Source of the DNA: an uncultured Bacteroides sp.
GTDB lineage: Bacteria; Bacteroidota; Bacteroidia; Bacteroidales; Bacteroidaceae
Assembly (NCBI GenBank): GCA_944322345.1
Contig: CALUOO010000002.1
Span: 124,001 to 188,000 of the forward strand
Direction of reading: 5' to 3'
DNA: 64,000 nt
Notes under the pieces: model-generated
The model's input: only the letters and a program-made list of their open reading frames with translations
What the model was told of the DNA's origin: nothing
Databases searched by the model: none
Part shown: one piece after another, positions 24,439 through 34,116 of the stretch
Layout of the letters: each line of letters opens with the position of its first letter
Position numbering within the stretch: the first letter of the stretch is position 1
Made by a program: the position numbers and the translations under genes

Positions 24439-26091
24439 TTATTCTGCTTCGTAAGGCTCACCATCTATAGCGGTAACTTCTTTCAAGTAAAGTTCACCGA
24501 CACCAGCATACTGTAAGCTGTTGTCATGAGTAGCATTTCCTTCGGGTAATGGGGTACGACCGACAAATTTCAAGAACCGACCTTTAGAAGTGCCTTTGAG
24601 ACGTGCATCATTCAAGTTCGCTGTAGCCCAGAATTCTGCTTCTGAACGTTCTGTATTGATAGTACAAACATGTACCCAGTTATTTTCATTTACAGTTTCA
24701 TAATTCAGAACTGAGCCTCCTTCACGTACTGTAGTAAGCTTAAATTCAGGATCATTGGAGATATAAATATCACATGATTTCGTCTGAGCCCATTGTATTT
24801 GTTTACGATGCTGCATTCCAACTTCAGAGACATAATATTCACGTCCCATGTCGATGACGAAAGTAGGATAATCACGGTTACCGGCTATGAAGATATAATC
24901 ATCACTCAAGAATTTTCTGGAGCCCTCGCTAAACATGTCACCTACACCGTTCTGCTCTTTATATGTCATAAATTCCAATCCGTAGTCGCACCAGTCACTG
25001 CCACGTCCGTGTTCATTCCACCAAGTATCCTGGCCATTCCACCATTGATACCATGAAGCCCAGAAAGTCTCAGTATTACCATCTAACATATTGGTAACAA
25101 TTCCGTCACTGTTCCAAACTCCCATGTCGCTGTTACAGAATACAATTCTCCAATCGCTTCTATCTACTTTATCAGAAGATGTAAATACATGTTCTGGGTT
25201 GTTGATTACAAGGGCAACAGTATCATATTTTAAAACGACTGTACTTGTAGCATCTACATTTCTTGGTACTAAAGGTAATACGTAATTTCCTCCTGCCAAC
25301 AGCTCTTGTCCTTCAGGACGACGATTGATAGTTACAGAACCTGTGCATTTTGTTTCATCTGCAGTACCTGTAAAAGGAGTCACACTGTAATATGATTCCG
25401 GCAATAAAGTATAATTACCTCCTTTTGTCGCATTGAATTTGGCTAGCCATTCTGCTTTGTCTGCAGGCATTGCTAATGTAAATGTTCTTTCTTCTCCATT
25501 AGAAATCTCTACTCCATTTTCAAAAATACTTGCCTGTAGCTGGACATTTTCTGTCATTGCATCTACGTCTAGATTTATTTCTGAATCATTCGTGATGCGC
25601 ATTTCCGGATATGAAAGTTCTGCAACGTATACTACATTATCACTGTTTCCAGTATTATCTTCCATCTTTAATGGTAAACAGTAACTTTTTGCACTCTCTG
25701 TCTGTTGTAATAAGTTTGTATAAAGTGTAGTAGGATAAATCGTCAGATTTACACTCTTTTCACGTTCTCCACTAGAGAATGAAATAGAATTTTGTTCTAA
25801 CAGATAAGCAGCTTCTGGAATCATCAGATAGTCTGTTTTCCATTGGCGGTTGTAAGCATCTAGTTCTTCCTGAGTCAGTAAGCTTAATTTTACTGTATTT
25901 GCTTGCATGCTGCGGTTTACAACACTTACCTGCAATAATGTATCTGCCTTCTGATATGGTAATTGCAGTGTAACACAGCCACTCATCCCTAGTTGAAACT
26001 GGCTGCCTCCATCTTCATCGTCATTACACGCAGCAGTGAAAAAGGCAAGGCTACTAACCAAACATGCTGCTAAAAATTTATAGTGTTTCAT
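24439..26091 (-). CDS. DUF1735 lipoprotein with C-terminal F5/8 type C (discoidin-like) domain
   Basis: A 550-residue lipoprotein (lipobox before Cys in LAFFTAACNDD). Two DUF1735-type domains occupy about 30-165 and 170-300; each has the LTQEELDAYN and YLLEQ or YTLLPESYY phrase. From about 310 the sequence (WNSDGIVTNMLDGNTETFWASWYQW ... DYPTFVIDMGREYYVSEVGMQHR ... RFLKFVGR) is an F5/8 type C carbohydrate-binding domain. No glycosidase motif is present, so it is most likely a surface glycan-binding protein. The start chosen is the ATG at 26091 instead of a TTG 9 nt earlier. It is the fifth gene of PUL1. Confidence 0.85.
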   Translation of the reverse strand: MKHYKFLAACLVSSLAFFTAACNDDEDGGSQFQLGMSGCVTLQLPYQKADTLLQVSVVNRSMQANTVKLSLLTQEELDAYNRQWKTDYLMIPEAAYLLEQNSISFSSGEREKSVNLTIYPTTLYTNLLQQTESAKSYCLPLKMEDNTGNSDNVVYVAELSYPEMRITNDSEINLDVDAMTENVQLQASIFENGVEISNGEERTFTLAMPADKAEWLAKFNATKGGNYTLLPESYYSVTPFTGTADETKCTGSVTINRRPEGQELLAGGNYVLPLVPRNVDATSTVVLKYDTVALVINNPEHVFTSSDKVDRSDWRIVFCNSDMGVWNSDGIVTNMLDGNTETFWASWYQWWNGQDTWWNEHGRGSDWCDYGLEFMTYKEQNGVGDMFSEGSRKFLSDDYIFIAGNRDYPTFVIDMGREYYVSEVGMQHRKQIQWAQTKSCDIYISNDPEFKLTTVREGGSVLNYETVNENNWVHVCTINTERSEAEFWATANLNDARLKGTSKGRFLKFVGRTPLPEGNATHDNSLQYAGVGELYLKEVTAIDGEPYEAE

Positions 26092-26188
26092 TTTTATCAA
26101 GAAATTAAATTTGGAAATAAAATGATGATAGATAGAGAATGGAAGTTTAATTATATTGTTAGTCCTCCATTCTCTATGTTTTCATGTG

Positions 26189-27172
26189 TTACCACTGAAT
26201 AGCTTGGTCTCTATCCGGAATCAATGTATTGATTCTGCGTTCCATAGTGTAATAACCTTTTGCACTATAGTTAATCAGTATAGGATCACCGTTTTGATCG
26301 TGATGATCTGTAAAATTATTGTACGAATAGGTCATATTCAGTGTAGTATATTCGTGTACAATGTTGGGGTCAGCTTCGTCTTCCTTAGAGCTTGTTGTAT
26401 AAGTACAGTCACCTACGCTCAATCCCATTTCATTTGCTGGGTCAGCAGGAGTTACAGTCAATGTTCCATCCTCATTGAATCTTACATTAACTTTATATTT
26501 TTCACGATTAATGTAATCTTCGCTAACAGCACCAGCGTAGAAGAAGCATGTATTTTCATCTACTACATAGAATGTACGTGTACTAACAGTTGTCGGGTCA
26601 GTTCCTTCAATAGTCAAGTTCATTGTGCTGGCTCCGTATGACCCTGAATAATCGTTGAATGGCATTACACGTAAGAATGCTTTACGATAGTTTTTACGAG
26701 GGTTTGGAGTGTATGACGGGTCATCGACAATGGTCAATGGAAGCACCCACTTTTCACGTAAATCAAGATCTGTGAAGTTGAACTCTATGTCAAATAAACC
26801 TACACTTTCTCCTGCCGGGATATGGCAAGTAGGAGAAACAAATGTATAGTGTTCTTCTCCCAGCAACTTATAGTAAAGGTCTTCACGTAATTTATAACGC
26901 TCTTCGTTCATCACAGCCAATGTATCTGGATCTACAGCTAAACGTACATCAAGATCTTGCCCGTTGACAGTAGACCCCCCGACAATAACAGGCAAATTGT
27001 AAATAGTCTTACCATTAGGCTCATATCGTAAATAGATATTGGTTGTTCCCTCACTATTGAGAACAGACTTTAAACCTATTACATGCTGATAGACTTCTTC
27101 ATTGAACTCATTGTTACATGCACCTAAAGCTAATGTCAAAGCCAAAGTGAAATATGTAATATATTTTTTCAT
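26189..27172 (-). CDS. DUF1735/DUF4973-type lipoprotein in SusE position
   Basis: A 327-residue lipoprotein (Cys19 in LALGACNNEF). It begins with the FNEEVYQHVIGLKS motif typical of the short Sus lipoproteins, followed by a DUF1735-like sandwich (to about 160) and a DUF4973-like C-terminal domain (GSYGASTMNLTIEG onward). Such proteins follow SusD and bind the target glycan at the surface. It begins 18 bp after the SusD stop codon. No enzymatic residues are visible. Confidence 0.82.
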   Translation of the reverse strand: MKKYITYFTLALTLALGACNNEFNEEVYQHVIGLKSVLNSEGTTNIYLRYEPNGKTIYNLPVIVGGSTVNGQDLDVRLAVDPDTLAVMNEERYKLREDLYYKLLGEEHYTFVSPTCHIPAGESVGLFDIEFNFTDLDLREKWVLPLTIVDDPSYTPNPRKNYRKAFLRVMPFNDYSGSYGASTMNLTIEGTDPTTVSTRTFYVVDENTCFFYAGAVSEDYINREKYKVNVRFNEDGTLTVTPADPANEMGLSVGDCTYTTSSKEDEADPNIVHEYTTLNMTYSYNNFTDHHDQNGDPILINYSAKGYYTMERRINTLIPDRDQAIQW

Positions 27173-27190
27173 TTCTATCTTTTTTATGGG

Positions 27191-29236
27191 TTATTCAAAT
27201 GTTGTCCATCCTGGATTCTGAGTCATACGAATGTTTCTTTGAAGCTCAATGTGCTGGATAGGCCAGAAATACATTTTTCGGTTAAATGTGGTTGGCAGAT
27301 CATAAAGAATAGTCTTTTGATGGAATATATCGCGTTGCTCAACGCTCATCATCGGATCGCAACCGTAAATAGGTTCTGATTCCTCCTCTTGTGCAATCTT
27401 CCAACGACGAACATCAAAATAACGGCTATTTTCTGCAAAGAATTCTACCATACGTTCGTGTCTCAGATGCTCACGGAAAGTTTCAACATCATTGTAAACA
27501 GAACTGTCATAATCAGGCAGACCTGCACGTACACGTACCGGACGGATTCCACGGCTCATCTCTTGTGGATCTCTAGAAATAGTATATACTTTTGAACCAT
27601 CCCAAGATGGAATTTCATAAGTTGTAGTCAATTCATTCAATGCTTCTGCATACCACAACAAAACGTCTGCATAACGAATACCTACTACCCATTTCCACTT
27701 GTTGCTTCCTTTTGCTGCATCATCAAATGTGTCGTCCTGGCTGATGTATTTCATTACACCGATACCTGTGCGTAACCAACGATCGTTAGCACCATTATAT
27801 CCGTTTCTTTCACCACGATAGTTGAATACTTGTTGTTTACCATATCCGGATACAGTTGCACTTGTTACATCGTAATATACTCCGTTGTAAGCGCAGGATG
27901 CATAGAAACGAGGTTCACGTTTTGTGTAACGTTTGTGTACGCCGATTCCTTTTTTGGTATATCCTGTACCATATCCTCCCAATTCAGGATATTCTCCGGC
28001 TGCCATCTCTGCTTCAGTTACATATCCTTGATGTTTAGGATCGTTTTCGTCAAAAGGTGTTCCGTCATTATTTTCATAAGCGTCACACATTTTTCCTGTC
28101 ATAAAGTGGCAGTTATACCCACCAGAGAGTAACGGCATATTGTGACGTGCAAGATCGGTACGTACATCGCTATTCTGTCCTGTTGTCCAAATCAGTTCTT
28201 CGTTGTTAATCAGGATAATGTCACCGTTGAACAACACCTGATAAGAACGCATCGGATCAATTCCCTGCCATCCTTCTGGGAATGGTTTGTCGGAATAACC
28301 TGCAAGATAGGGTGGTTGAACTGTTGGAGGTATTCCATCTGTACCGGTTTCACGGCTCTTTTCTACATGCAGCTGGTATTTACCTAATTCAATCACGTCT
28401 CTGGCAGCAGCAGCGGCTCTTGCCCATTTCTTTTCGTCATATGTTTGTGACATTAGCATACGACCTTTGTCGTCTACCAAATCTGTAAATGTTTCTTCTG
28501 GATGAGGATCGTTTGGACCACCAGGGTTGTTGATTGGGCTAGCACTATAGAGCAATACTTTAGCACGTGCTGCTAGTGCTGTCCCGACAGTAGGACGTAC
28601 GATATTACGTCCGTCACGGTCGCGCTCTAACTCTGTTGCTGCAATTTCCAGCTCTTTAACAATATATTCTACGCATTCGTCGTATGAATTACGTGGAAGT
28701 GATAATTCTTCATAACTCAAGTTGAAATCCATACCTGCATCGTCTGGAATAATTGTTATAGGACCATATTTCTGTAATAGTTTCCAATACAGGTAAGCTC
28801 TGATGAAACGTGCTTGTCCGCGGTAATCAATGATTTCACGTTCTGTCAATTCTTGGTTGAGGTGAACGTACTGAATCATAATACTTGCTTGGCGGATACC
28901 AAAGTAGGCTTCAGCCCATTGTGATTGACGATAATTCTCATCGTATTCGGCATAGCGGAAACGTTTGTATTCCAAGTCACGGTCACCAAAACCGAAGCAG
29001 TCATCGAATACGGTAATACACCAGTCTTTTCCATGATAGTCTGAACTGTATCCGTTTACCATTACAAATGCCTGGGCAAGCCAGCTGTCTGTATGGTCTT
29101 TGCTTTGAAAAACCTTTTCAATGGTAAGGTTGTTACCTCCTACCTTCCCTTCCACATCCAAATAGTCAGAACAGGAGCTGAGAGATACTCCGGTAGCGAT
29201 GGTGAAAGCTGATAATATATATTTGATATTTTTCAT
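27191..29236 (-). CDS. SusD/RagB family nutrient-binding outer-membrane lipoprotein (PUL1)
   Basis: A 681-residue lipoprotein from the ATG at 29236 (MKNIKYILSAFTIATG, Cys in SLSSCSDYLDVEG). It shows the SusD hallmarks: the N-terminal DYLD motif, TPR-like pairs (AEAYFGIRQASIMIQYV, GQARFIRAYLYWKLLQKYGP), the IRYADVLLWYAEALNE helix and the C-terminal YFDVRRWKIAQEE and YFWPIQHIELQRN blocks. It caps the SusC channel and binds glycan. It lies 10 bp after the end of SusC. A TTG three codons earlier is open but less likely. Confidence 0.95.
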   Translation of the reverse strand: MKNIKYILSAFTIATGVSLSSCSDYLDVEGKVGGNNLTIEKVFQSKDHTDSWLAQAFVMVNGYSSDYHGKDWCITVFDDCFGFGDRDLEYKRFRYAEYDENYRQSQWAEAYFGIRQASIMIQYVHLNQELTEREIIDYRGQARFIRAYLYWKLLQKYGPITIIPDDAGMDFNLSYEELSLPRNSYDECVEYIVKELEIAATELERDRDGRNIVRPTVGTALAARAKVLLYSASPINNPGGPNDPHPEETFTDLVDDKGRMLMSQTYDEKKWARAAAAARDVIELGKYQLHVEKSRETGTDGIPPTVQPPYLAGYSDKPFPEGWQGIDPMRSYQVLFNGDIILINNEELIWTTGQNSDVRTDLARHNMPLLSGGYNCHFMTGKMCDAYENNDGTPFDENDPKHQGYVTEAEMAAGEYPELGGYGTGYTKKGIGVHKRYTKREPRFYASCAYNGVYYDVTSATVSGYGKQQVFNYRGERNGYNGANDRWLRTGIGVMKYISQDDTFDDAAKGSNKWKWVVGIRYADVLLWYAEALNELTTTYEIPSWDGSKVYTISRDPQEMSRGIRPVRVRAGLPDYDSSVYNDVETFREHLRHERMVEFFAENSRYFDVRRWKIAQEEESEPIYGCDPMMSVEQRDIFHQKTILYDLPTTFNRKMYFWPIQHIELQRNIRMTQNPGWTTFE

Positions 29237-29255
29237 TTGTAACAAATTTGATGTT

Positions 29256-32200
29256 TTACAACTTGATAGTTAATCCAACGGTTACTGATTTGCTCAATGG
29301 ATATTGTTGACCGTTTGAACTTCCCATTTCAGGATCCCAAAGGTCGAAATCGGAGAATGTTAACAGATTCTGTCCGATGAGGTATAAACGCATGTTCTCA
29401 ATGTGGAGTACACGTGTTACATTCTTAGGCAATGTATAACCTATTTCAAGGGTTTTCAAGCGTAGGTACGACATGTCACGTAGCCAGAATGAAGAGGCTC
29501 TGTAGTTGTTGCTATTACCTCCATAACTTAGACGAGGATATTTAGCGTTTACATCAGGATTATCCAATGTCCAATAGTTACCTACGATGTCTGTTAAGAT
29601 GTTACCCCAGTCGCCATCGATAAATGGATAGATGCTACTACCATCGATGAACAGTGAACTCTTACCTGCTCCTTGGAAGTGTACGTTGAAATCGAATCCG
29701 TTCCAAACAGCTGATGCACCAAAACCGTAAATCAATCCCGGTACTGAGGTTGTACCCACTGGAACAATATCACTGTCGTTGATTACGCCATCTGCGTTAA
29801 CATCTTTATATTTAATATCACCAGGCATCACTGTACCCCATGTTGTTTGCTGAGGACTGTTGCGGATATCATCATAGTCTTTAAATAGACCTACTGCAAT
29901 TAAACCACGATTCTGATTTACACGATAACCTTCCCAATAAGTGTATGGATAGTTACTGCGTAATGGGTCTCCTTTCAGATGTTTGTTACGGCTGTAAGTA
30001 AAGTTTCCACGTACAGTTAAATTAACTTTGCCTATTTGCTGGCTATAAGCGGCATTTCCATCGAAACCTTTAGACAGTACAGCGCCTACATTTGCATATG
30101 GCACTTTATCCCACAAACCGATGATAGCTGGTATGTTCTTACGGTCCATGTAGATGCCATCGCGCTCTTCGTGGAAATAGTCGATTGTACCGGTAATGCG
30201 ATTGTTCCAGAATGCAAAATCGATACCGACATCATGTTTGGTTGCAATTTCCCATGTTACTTCATCACTTGACAGCACGCTGTATCTTAATCCGTCTACT
30301 CTATAGTCATTGTAATAGTCACCAAAGTTGAATCCTGTGTTTCCTGTCTGGAACTGTTCCAGATAAGGGAAGCGGTGATCCCCTAAATCGTCATTACCAA
30401 CTTTTCCGTATGAATAACGGATCTTAAACATATTTACCCATGGTAAGTGTTCTTTTATGAACGGTTCTTCTGCAACATTCCACGCTCCTGAATAAGCTGG
30501 GAAGAAACCGAACTGGTGCCCTGGAGCAAAGTTCTCAGAACCATTGTAACCAAAGTTGAAATCAACAAAATAGCGATATTTCCATCCATAAGTGACACGA
30601 CCTGCAAGTCCTTGATGCTTACGAGGCAACCAGTTGTAACCACTCCAATCTGTTGTATTAGTATTTTGGTCTTGTGTATAACGTAATGTACCTCCTACGT
30701 GGTGATCTTTGAAGGTGCGGTCATATTGAAGTGTTGCTTCGAAAAATTCTTTACGGCTACCAGAACCGCTTCCTTCGTGGAACATCAAGCTTTCATCCGA
30801 GATTTTATTGTAAACAACTTCACCATTGGTATCACGCATACGTTCTGCTCTCCACTGTTCCGGCCATTGTCTGTGACCACGGTAGTTGTAGTTGTAAGTA
30901 TCATATCCGAAACGTCCGTTGAAACTTAATCCTTTGGTAATAAAGTCGAGTTTCTGATTTAATGTAACATTAGTCTGTACAACATTCTCCCAGTTTTCCA
31001 TATATCCGGTTTGTGTAATCAATACATATGGATTTGTACGGTTTCCTGTTCCGAATGCCGGCATCTTTCCATCTTCATATACCATAGGAATACTGACAGG
31101 ATTACTTCCAACTAAAGAGTTCCAAATATCATTACCTCCAAATCCCGGTTGGTTCTGTTTTGATAACCAACCTGATACGCCTACAGTTACTAATGTTGTT
31201 TTTGTAATATCCAAATCGACATTCATACGATAGTTCCATCGTTGGTAGTTTGCATTGGTGTCGTAATCTTTCAGAGTCTTATCTGTACGGTACATACCAT
31301 CATCGTTGACATAGCTGGCTGATACGAAGTAGCGTGCTGTAGTACCACCACCACTTAAGTCAAGATTGGCACGATAACTCATAGCTCCATCTTTCAGCAG
31401 TTTTCCCATCCAGTCTACGTTAGGATAAAGATATGGATCTAGTCCAGATTTGAAAAGGAATAATTCATTATCCGAGAACATTGGTTGTAAAGAACGAGTA
31501 GTACGTGCTTCGTTCATCATGGTTGCATAAGTATATCCATCTACAAATTCAGGAGTCTTTGTACGGGTATTGTAAGAAGACTCTACTTTTGCGTTGATGT
31601 TAACCTTTCCTGCTTTACCACGTTTAGTTGTGATCAATACAACACCATTGGCACCACGGCTACCGTAAATAGCTGTAGCAGAAGCGTCTTTCAATACAGA
31701 GAATGATTCGATATCTTCTACGTTCAACGAATTTAATTCACGTTCGAAACCATCAACCAATACTAATGCGCTTGAACCTGCACCGAAGGTAGAAATACCT
31801 CGAATCCAGAATTCTGAGAAGTTGCTTCCTGGCTGTCCGCTAGTTTGGCGAGCAATGATACCCGGAACTACACCGGCAAGTGCATTGGATATACTGGATG
31901 TAGGAGTTTTCAGTTGGTCTACATCTACTGTAGAAACTGCACCGGTCATGGTCACCTTCTTTTGTGCACCTGTACCGGTTACAACTACTTCGTCCAAAAC
32001 ACTGTCAGATGTCTCTTTCATTTTTATGTTTACAGTAGTCATGTTCTCCTTGATAAGAACTTCCTGACTGTCAAAACCTACATAAGAGAAAACCAGTGTG
32101 CTATATGGAGCCACTTTGATTTCGTAATGTCCGTTAAGGTCTGTGATGACACCCATTCCTGCTACGTTTTTCACAAAGACATTGGCTCCAACCAAGGGCT

Positions 32201-32312
32201 CGTTGTTGCTGTCTGTCACCTGACCGCTTACTTTCATTGTCTGTTCCTGTGCAGAGATGCTGCTTGCAATGCCTACTAGGAACAGTATCATTGTTAATAA
32301 ATATTTCTTCAT
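29256..32312 (-). CDS. SusC/RagA family TonB-dependent receptor (PUL1)
   Basis: A 1018-residue outer-membrane transporter that imports oligosaccharides with energy from TonB. Residues 1-21 are a signal peptide; about 25-105 a carboxypeptidase-regulatory-like domain (VTDSNNEPLVGANVFVKN); the TonB-box-like region DEVVVTGTGAQKK follows; the plug runs to about 235 (VLKDASATAIYGSRGANGVVLI is the SusC signature); the rest is a 22-strand barrel ending in VTVGLTIKL. It is full length with no break. It follows the IPT/NHL gene by 33 bp. Confidence 0.96.
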   Translation of the reverse strand: MKKYLLTMILFLVGIASSISAQEQTMKVSGQVTDSNNEPLVGANVFVKNVAGMGVITDLNGHYEIKVAPYSTLVFSYVGFDSQEVLIKENMTTVNIKMKETSDSVLDEVVVTGTGAQKKVTMTGAVSTVDVDQLKTPTSSISNALAGVVPGIIARQTSGQPGSNFSEFWIRGISTFGAGSSALVLVDGFERELNSLNVEDIESFSVLKDASATAIYGSRGANGVVLITTKRGKAGKVNINAKVESSYNTRTKTPEFVDGYTYATMMNEARTTRSLQPMFSDNELFLFKSGLDPYLYPNVDWMGKLLKDGAMSYRANLDLSGGGTTARYFVSASYVNDDGMYRTDKTLKDYDTNANYQRWNYRMNVDLDITKTTLVTVGVSGWLSKQNQPGFGGNDIWNSLVGSNPVSIPMVYEDGKMPAFGTGNRTNPYVLITQTGYMENWENVVQTNVTLNQKLDFITKGLSFNGRFGYDTYNYNYRGHRQWPEQWRAERMRDTNGEVVYNKISDESLMFHEGSGSGSRKEFFEATLQYDRTFKDHHVGGTLRYTQDQNTNTTDWSGYNWLPRKHQGLAGRVTYGWKYRYFVDFNFGYNGSENFAPGHQFGFFPAYSGAWNVAEEPFIKEHLPWVNMFKIRYSYGKVGNDDLGDHRFPYLEQFQTGNTGFNFGDYYNDYRVDGLRYSVLSSDEVTWEIATKHDVGIDFAFWNNRITGTIDYFHEERDGIYMDRKNIPAIIGLWDKVPYANVGAVLSKGFDGNAAYSQQIGKVNLTVRGNFTYSRNKHLKGDPLRSNYPYTYWEGYRVNQNRGLIAVGLFKDYDDIRNSPQQTTWGTVMPGDIKYKDVNADGVINDSDIVPVGTTSVPGLIYGFGASAVWNGFDFNVHFQGAGKSSLFIDGSSIYPFIDGDWGNILTDIVGNYWTLDNPDVNAKYPRLSYGGNSNNYRASSFWLRDMSYLRLKTLEIGYTLPKNVTRVLHIENMRLYLIGQNLLTFSDFDLWDPEMGSSNGQQYPLSKSVTVGLTIKL

Positions 32313-32345
32313 AATATGATCTTCAATGTGTGTTAATCTGTTTGC

Positions 32346-33776
32346 TTATTGGATGGCAATCGTACGGATACGGTGGTTTCCTGCATCAGAAATATAGAAT
32401 GTTTTTCTTGATTCGATGTAGGTGATTCCTTCCGGCCAGTTGAATTGAGCTTCTGTACGTAAGGCTCCATCGATATATCCGGCTACATTTCCTGTGGTAG
32501 ATACGCTACCTCGACCAGCATATGTGCTTACTGCACCTGTAGGTGTTACTTTATGTATACAGTGGTTTGTAGATCCTGCTACATAATAGTCGTAACAATC
32601 CTGAGGATCTCTTCCTTCAGCTGCATACTCTTCATTATAGACAAATATACCTTGACGGGGACTGTTGAAGAAAGCTCCGGTTGTTCCTACTCCTTCTCCA
32701 TAACCTGCACCATTTCCTGCAAATGCTAATGGACTGGTCGGACGTTGTTCTTCCCAACTATAAGTTGATTTGAATACATAGTGGCTATCGCGTGAAGTTC
32801 CCATTAAATAATCACCAGTTGGAACAAATTGAATACTTTGGAACCATTGTCCATTTGTGGCAACAGATGCGACCGGTTCTCCTAAATCATACATTTGAGT
32901 AGCTTCATTGAATATAGGGCGATGTATTTTGGCATTTGTTCCAATAACACAGAATAGAGTACCATCAACAGGGTTAGTGAATACACAGTTACAGTCTTTT
33001 CCTGTCATCATCAGATGAGGCTGTTTAAAGTCTTCCTCTCGCTTCAGGATAAACATGGCAGGACCATCATCATTGGTCTGGTTGTTGTTTACAAACATTG
33101 TGTCTCCTGTAATACTCCATGCGATACTGTTTACCTGATTCCATCCGGAAGCGGTAGCGATCAATGTCTCTACAGTCTCTTTTTCAATGTTAATTCTACG
33201 AAGTTGAGATGCAGACTGCTCAAATACATAAAGGATGTCATCATCTTTAGGATCGGTATAGATCAATCCCGGTTGAGTAAATCCTGCTTCTTCGAATGTA
33301 CCGTCTTTGAATGCTGCATTTCCCTCATCGTCTACCACACCACAGAGTGTTCCAACGGTTGTGTTGTAAATGTAGGTAAAGCGTTCATTAAAACGGTGAC
33401 TTACACTGCTTGTCTTATTGGCATCCCAAATGGTAACTTCTACGTATCCTTTGTCTGCACGAGCAGGTACGATACAATAAATTTCGGTATTGTTAGCCCG
33501 AATTACTTTAGCGGTTTGTCCGCCAATTTTTACGTCAATTAGAGAAGGGTCAGTCCCAAAGTTGTCTCCATGGATGAACATCGTGGTACGTACACTTCCT
33601 TCAGTCGGTGTAAAACCGGTGAATACAACTTTAGAATTAGGATTGGATCCATACACAGGTGGAACATCCAACTCTACGTAGGAGTCGTCGCATCCGCCCA
33701 ACCCCATTAAACTCATTAAGCTGAACAAAATGAGCCCAATTTTTTCCTTAGTTTTAGGCATAGTGAATTTTTTCAT
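32346..33776 (-). CDS. IPT/TIG and NHL-repeat surface lipoprotein, first gene of PUL1
   Basis: A 476-residue lipoprotein (lipobox LMGLGGC). An IPT/TIG immunoglobulin-like domain (VVFTGFTPTEGSVRTTMFIHG to VPARADKGYVEVTI, about 48-130) is followed by a six-bladed propeller of NHL-type repeats, the last reading FNWPEGITYIESRKTFYISD and AGNHRIRTIAIQ. It heads PUL1 just as its homologue heads PUL2. Similar proteins are thought to be surface glycan-binding components. There is no catalytic signature. The first transcribed gene, it has a -7 box about 165 bp upstream. Confidence 0.85.
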   Translation of the reverse strand: MKKFTMPKTKEKIGLILFSLMSLMGLGGCDDSYVELDVPPVYGSNPNSKVVFTGFTPTEGSVRTTMFIHGDNFGTDPSLIDVKIGGQTAKVIRANNTEIYCIVPARADKGYVEVTIWDANKTSSVSHRFNERFTYIYNTTVGTLCGVVDDEGNAAFKDGTFEEAGFTQPGLIYTDPKDDDILYVFEQSASQLRRINIEKETVETLIATASGWNQVNSIAWSITGDTMFVNNNQTNDDGPAMFILKREEDFKQPHLMMTGKDCNCVFTNPVDGTLFCVIGTNAKIHRPIFNEATQMYDLGEPVASVATNGQWFQSIQFVPTGDYLMGTSRDSHYVFKSTYSWEEQRPTSPLAFAGNGAGYGEGVGTTGAFFNSPRQGIFVYNEEYAAEGRDPQDCYDYYVAGSTNHCIHKVTPTGAVSTYAGRGSVSTTGNVAGYIDGALRTEAQFNWPEGITYIESRKTFYISDAGNHRIRTIAIQ

Positions 33777-33942
33777 TGATTTGTTTATTAGTTTATTATA
33801 TATGGTATCTCCATTTTCTTATGGTAATAGATGCTCAAAGAAATCTTTGAAAAAGCTATTGGAAAGGCATGTGAAAAAGCATGTGTTTTTAACAATAGTT
33901 TTGTCCTTCATGATGTCTTTTTGCTTTTTATTGAAGTTTTTG

Positions 33943-33950
33943 CAAAGATA
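33943..33950 (-). promoter_or_regulatory. Probable PUL1 promoter (-7 box)
   Basis: On the minus strand TATCTTTG followed by CAAAAAC matches the Bacteroides -7 consensus and would give a leader of about 160 nt before the IPT/NHL start codon. The 340-bp gap 33777-34116 also contains runs of AT-rich sequence; I see no gene in it. The missing -33 element fits an activator-dependent promoter. Confidence 0.5.
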
Positions 33951-34116
33951 TAGAAAAGTGTAGTGGGCTTTTATTTACAATTGATTTATATAAAAAGTCG
34001 TATTCTATAATATGTTGAATAATAATAAATTGCCTGTTTTTTAAGCAATGAAAATATGAGTTTTATATTAATATATAATGATCCTAGATAACTAAAATTG
34101 ATATAAACTGACCAAT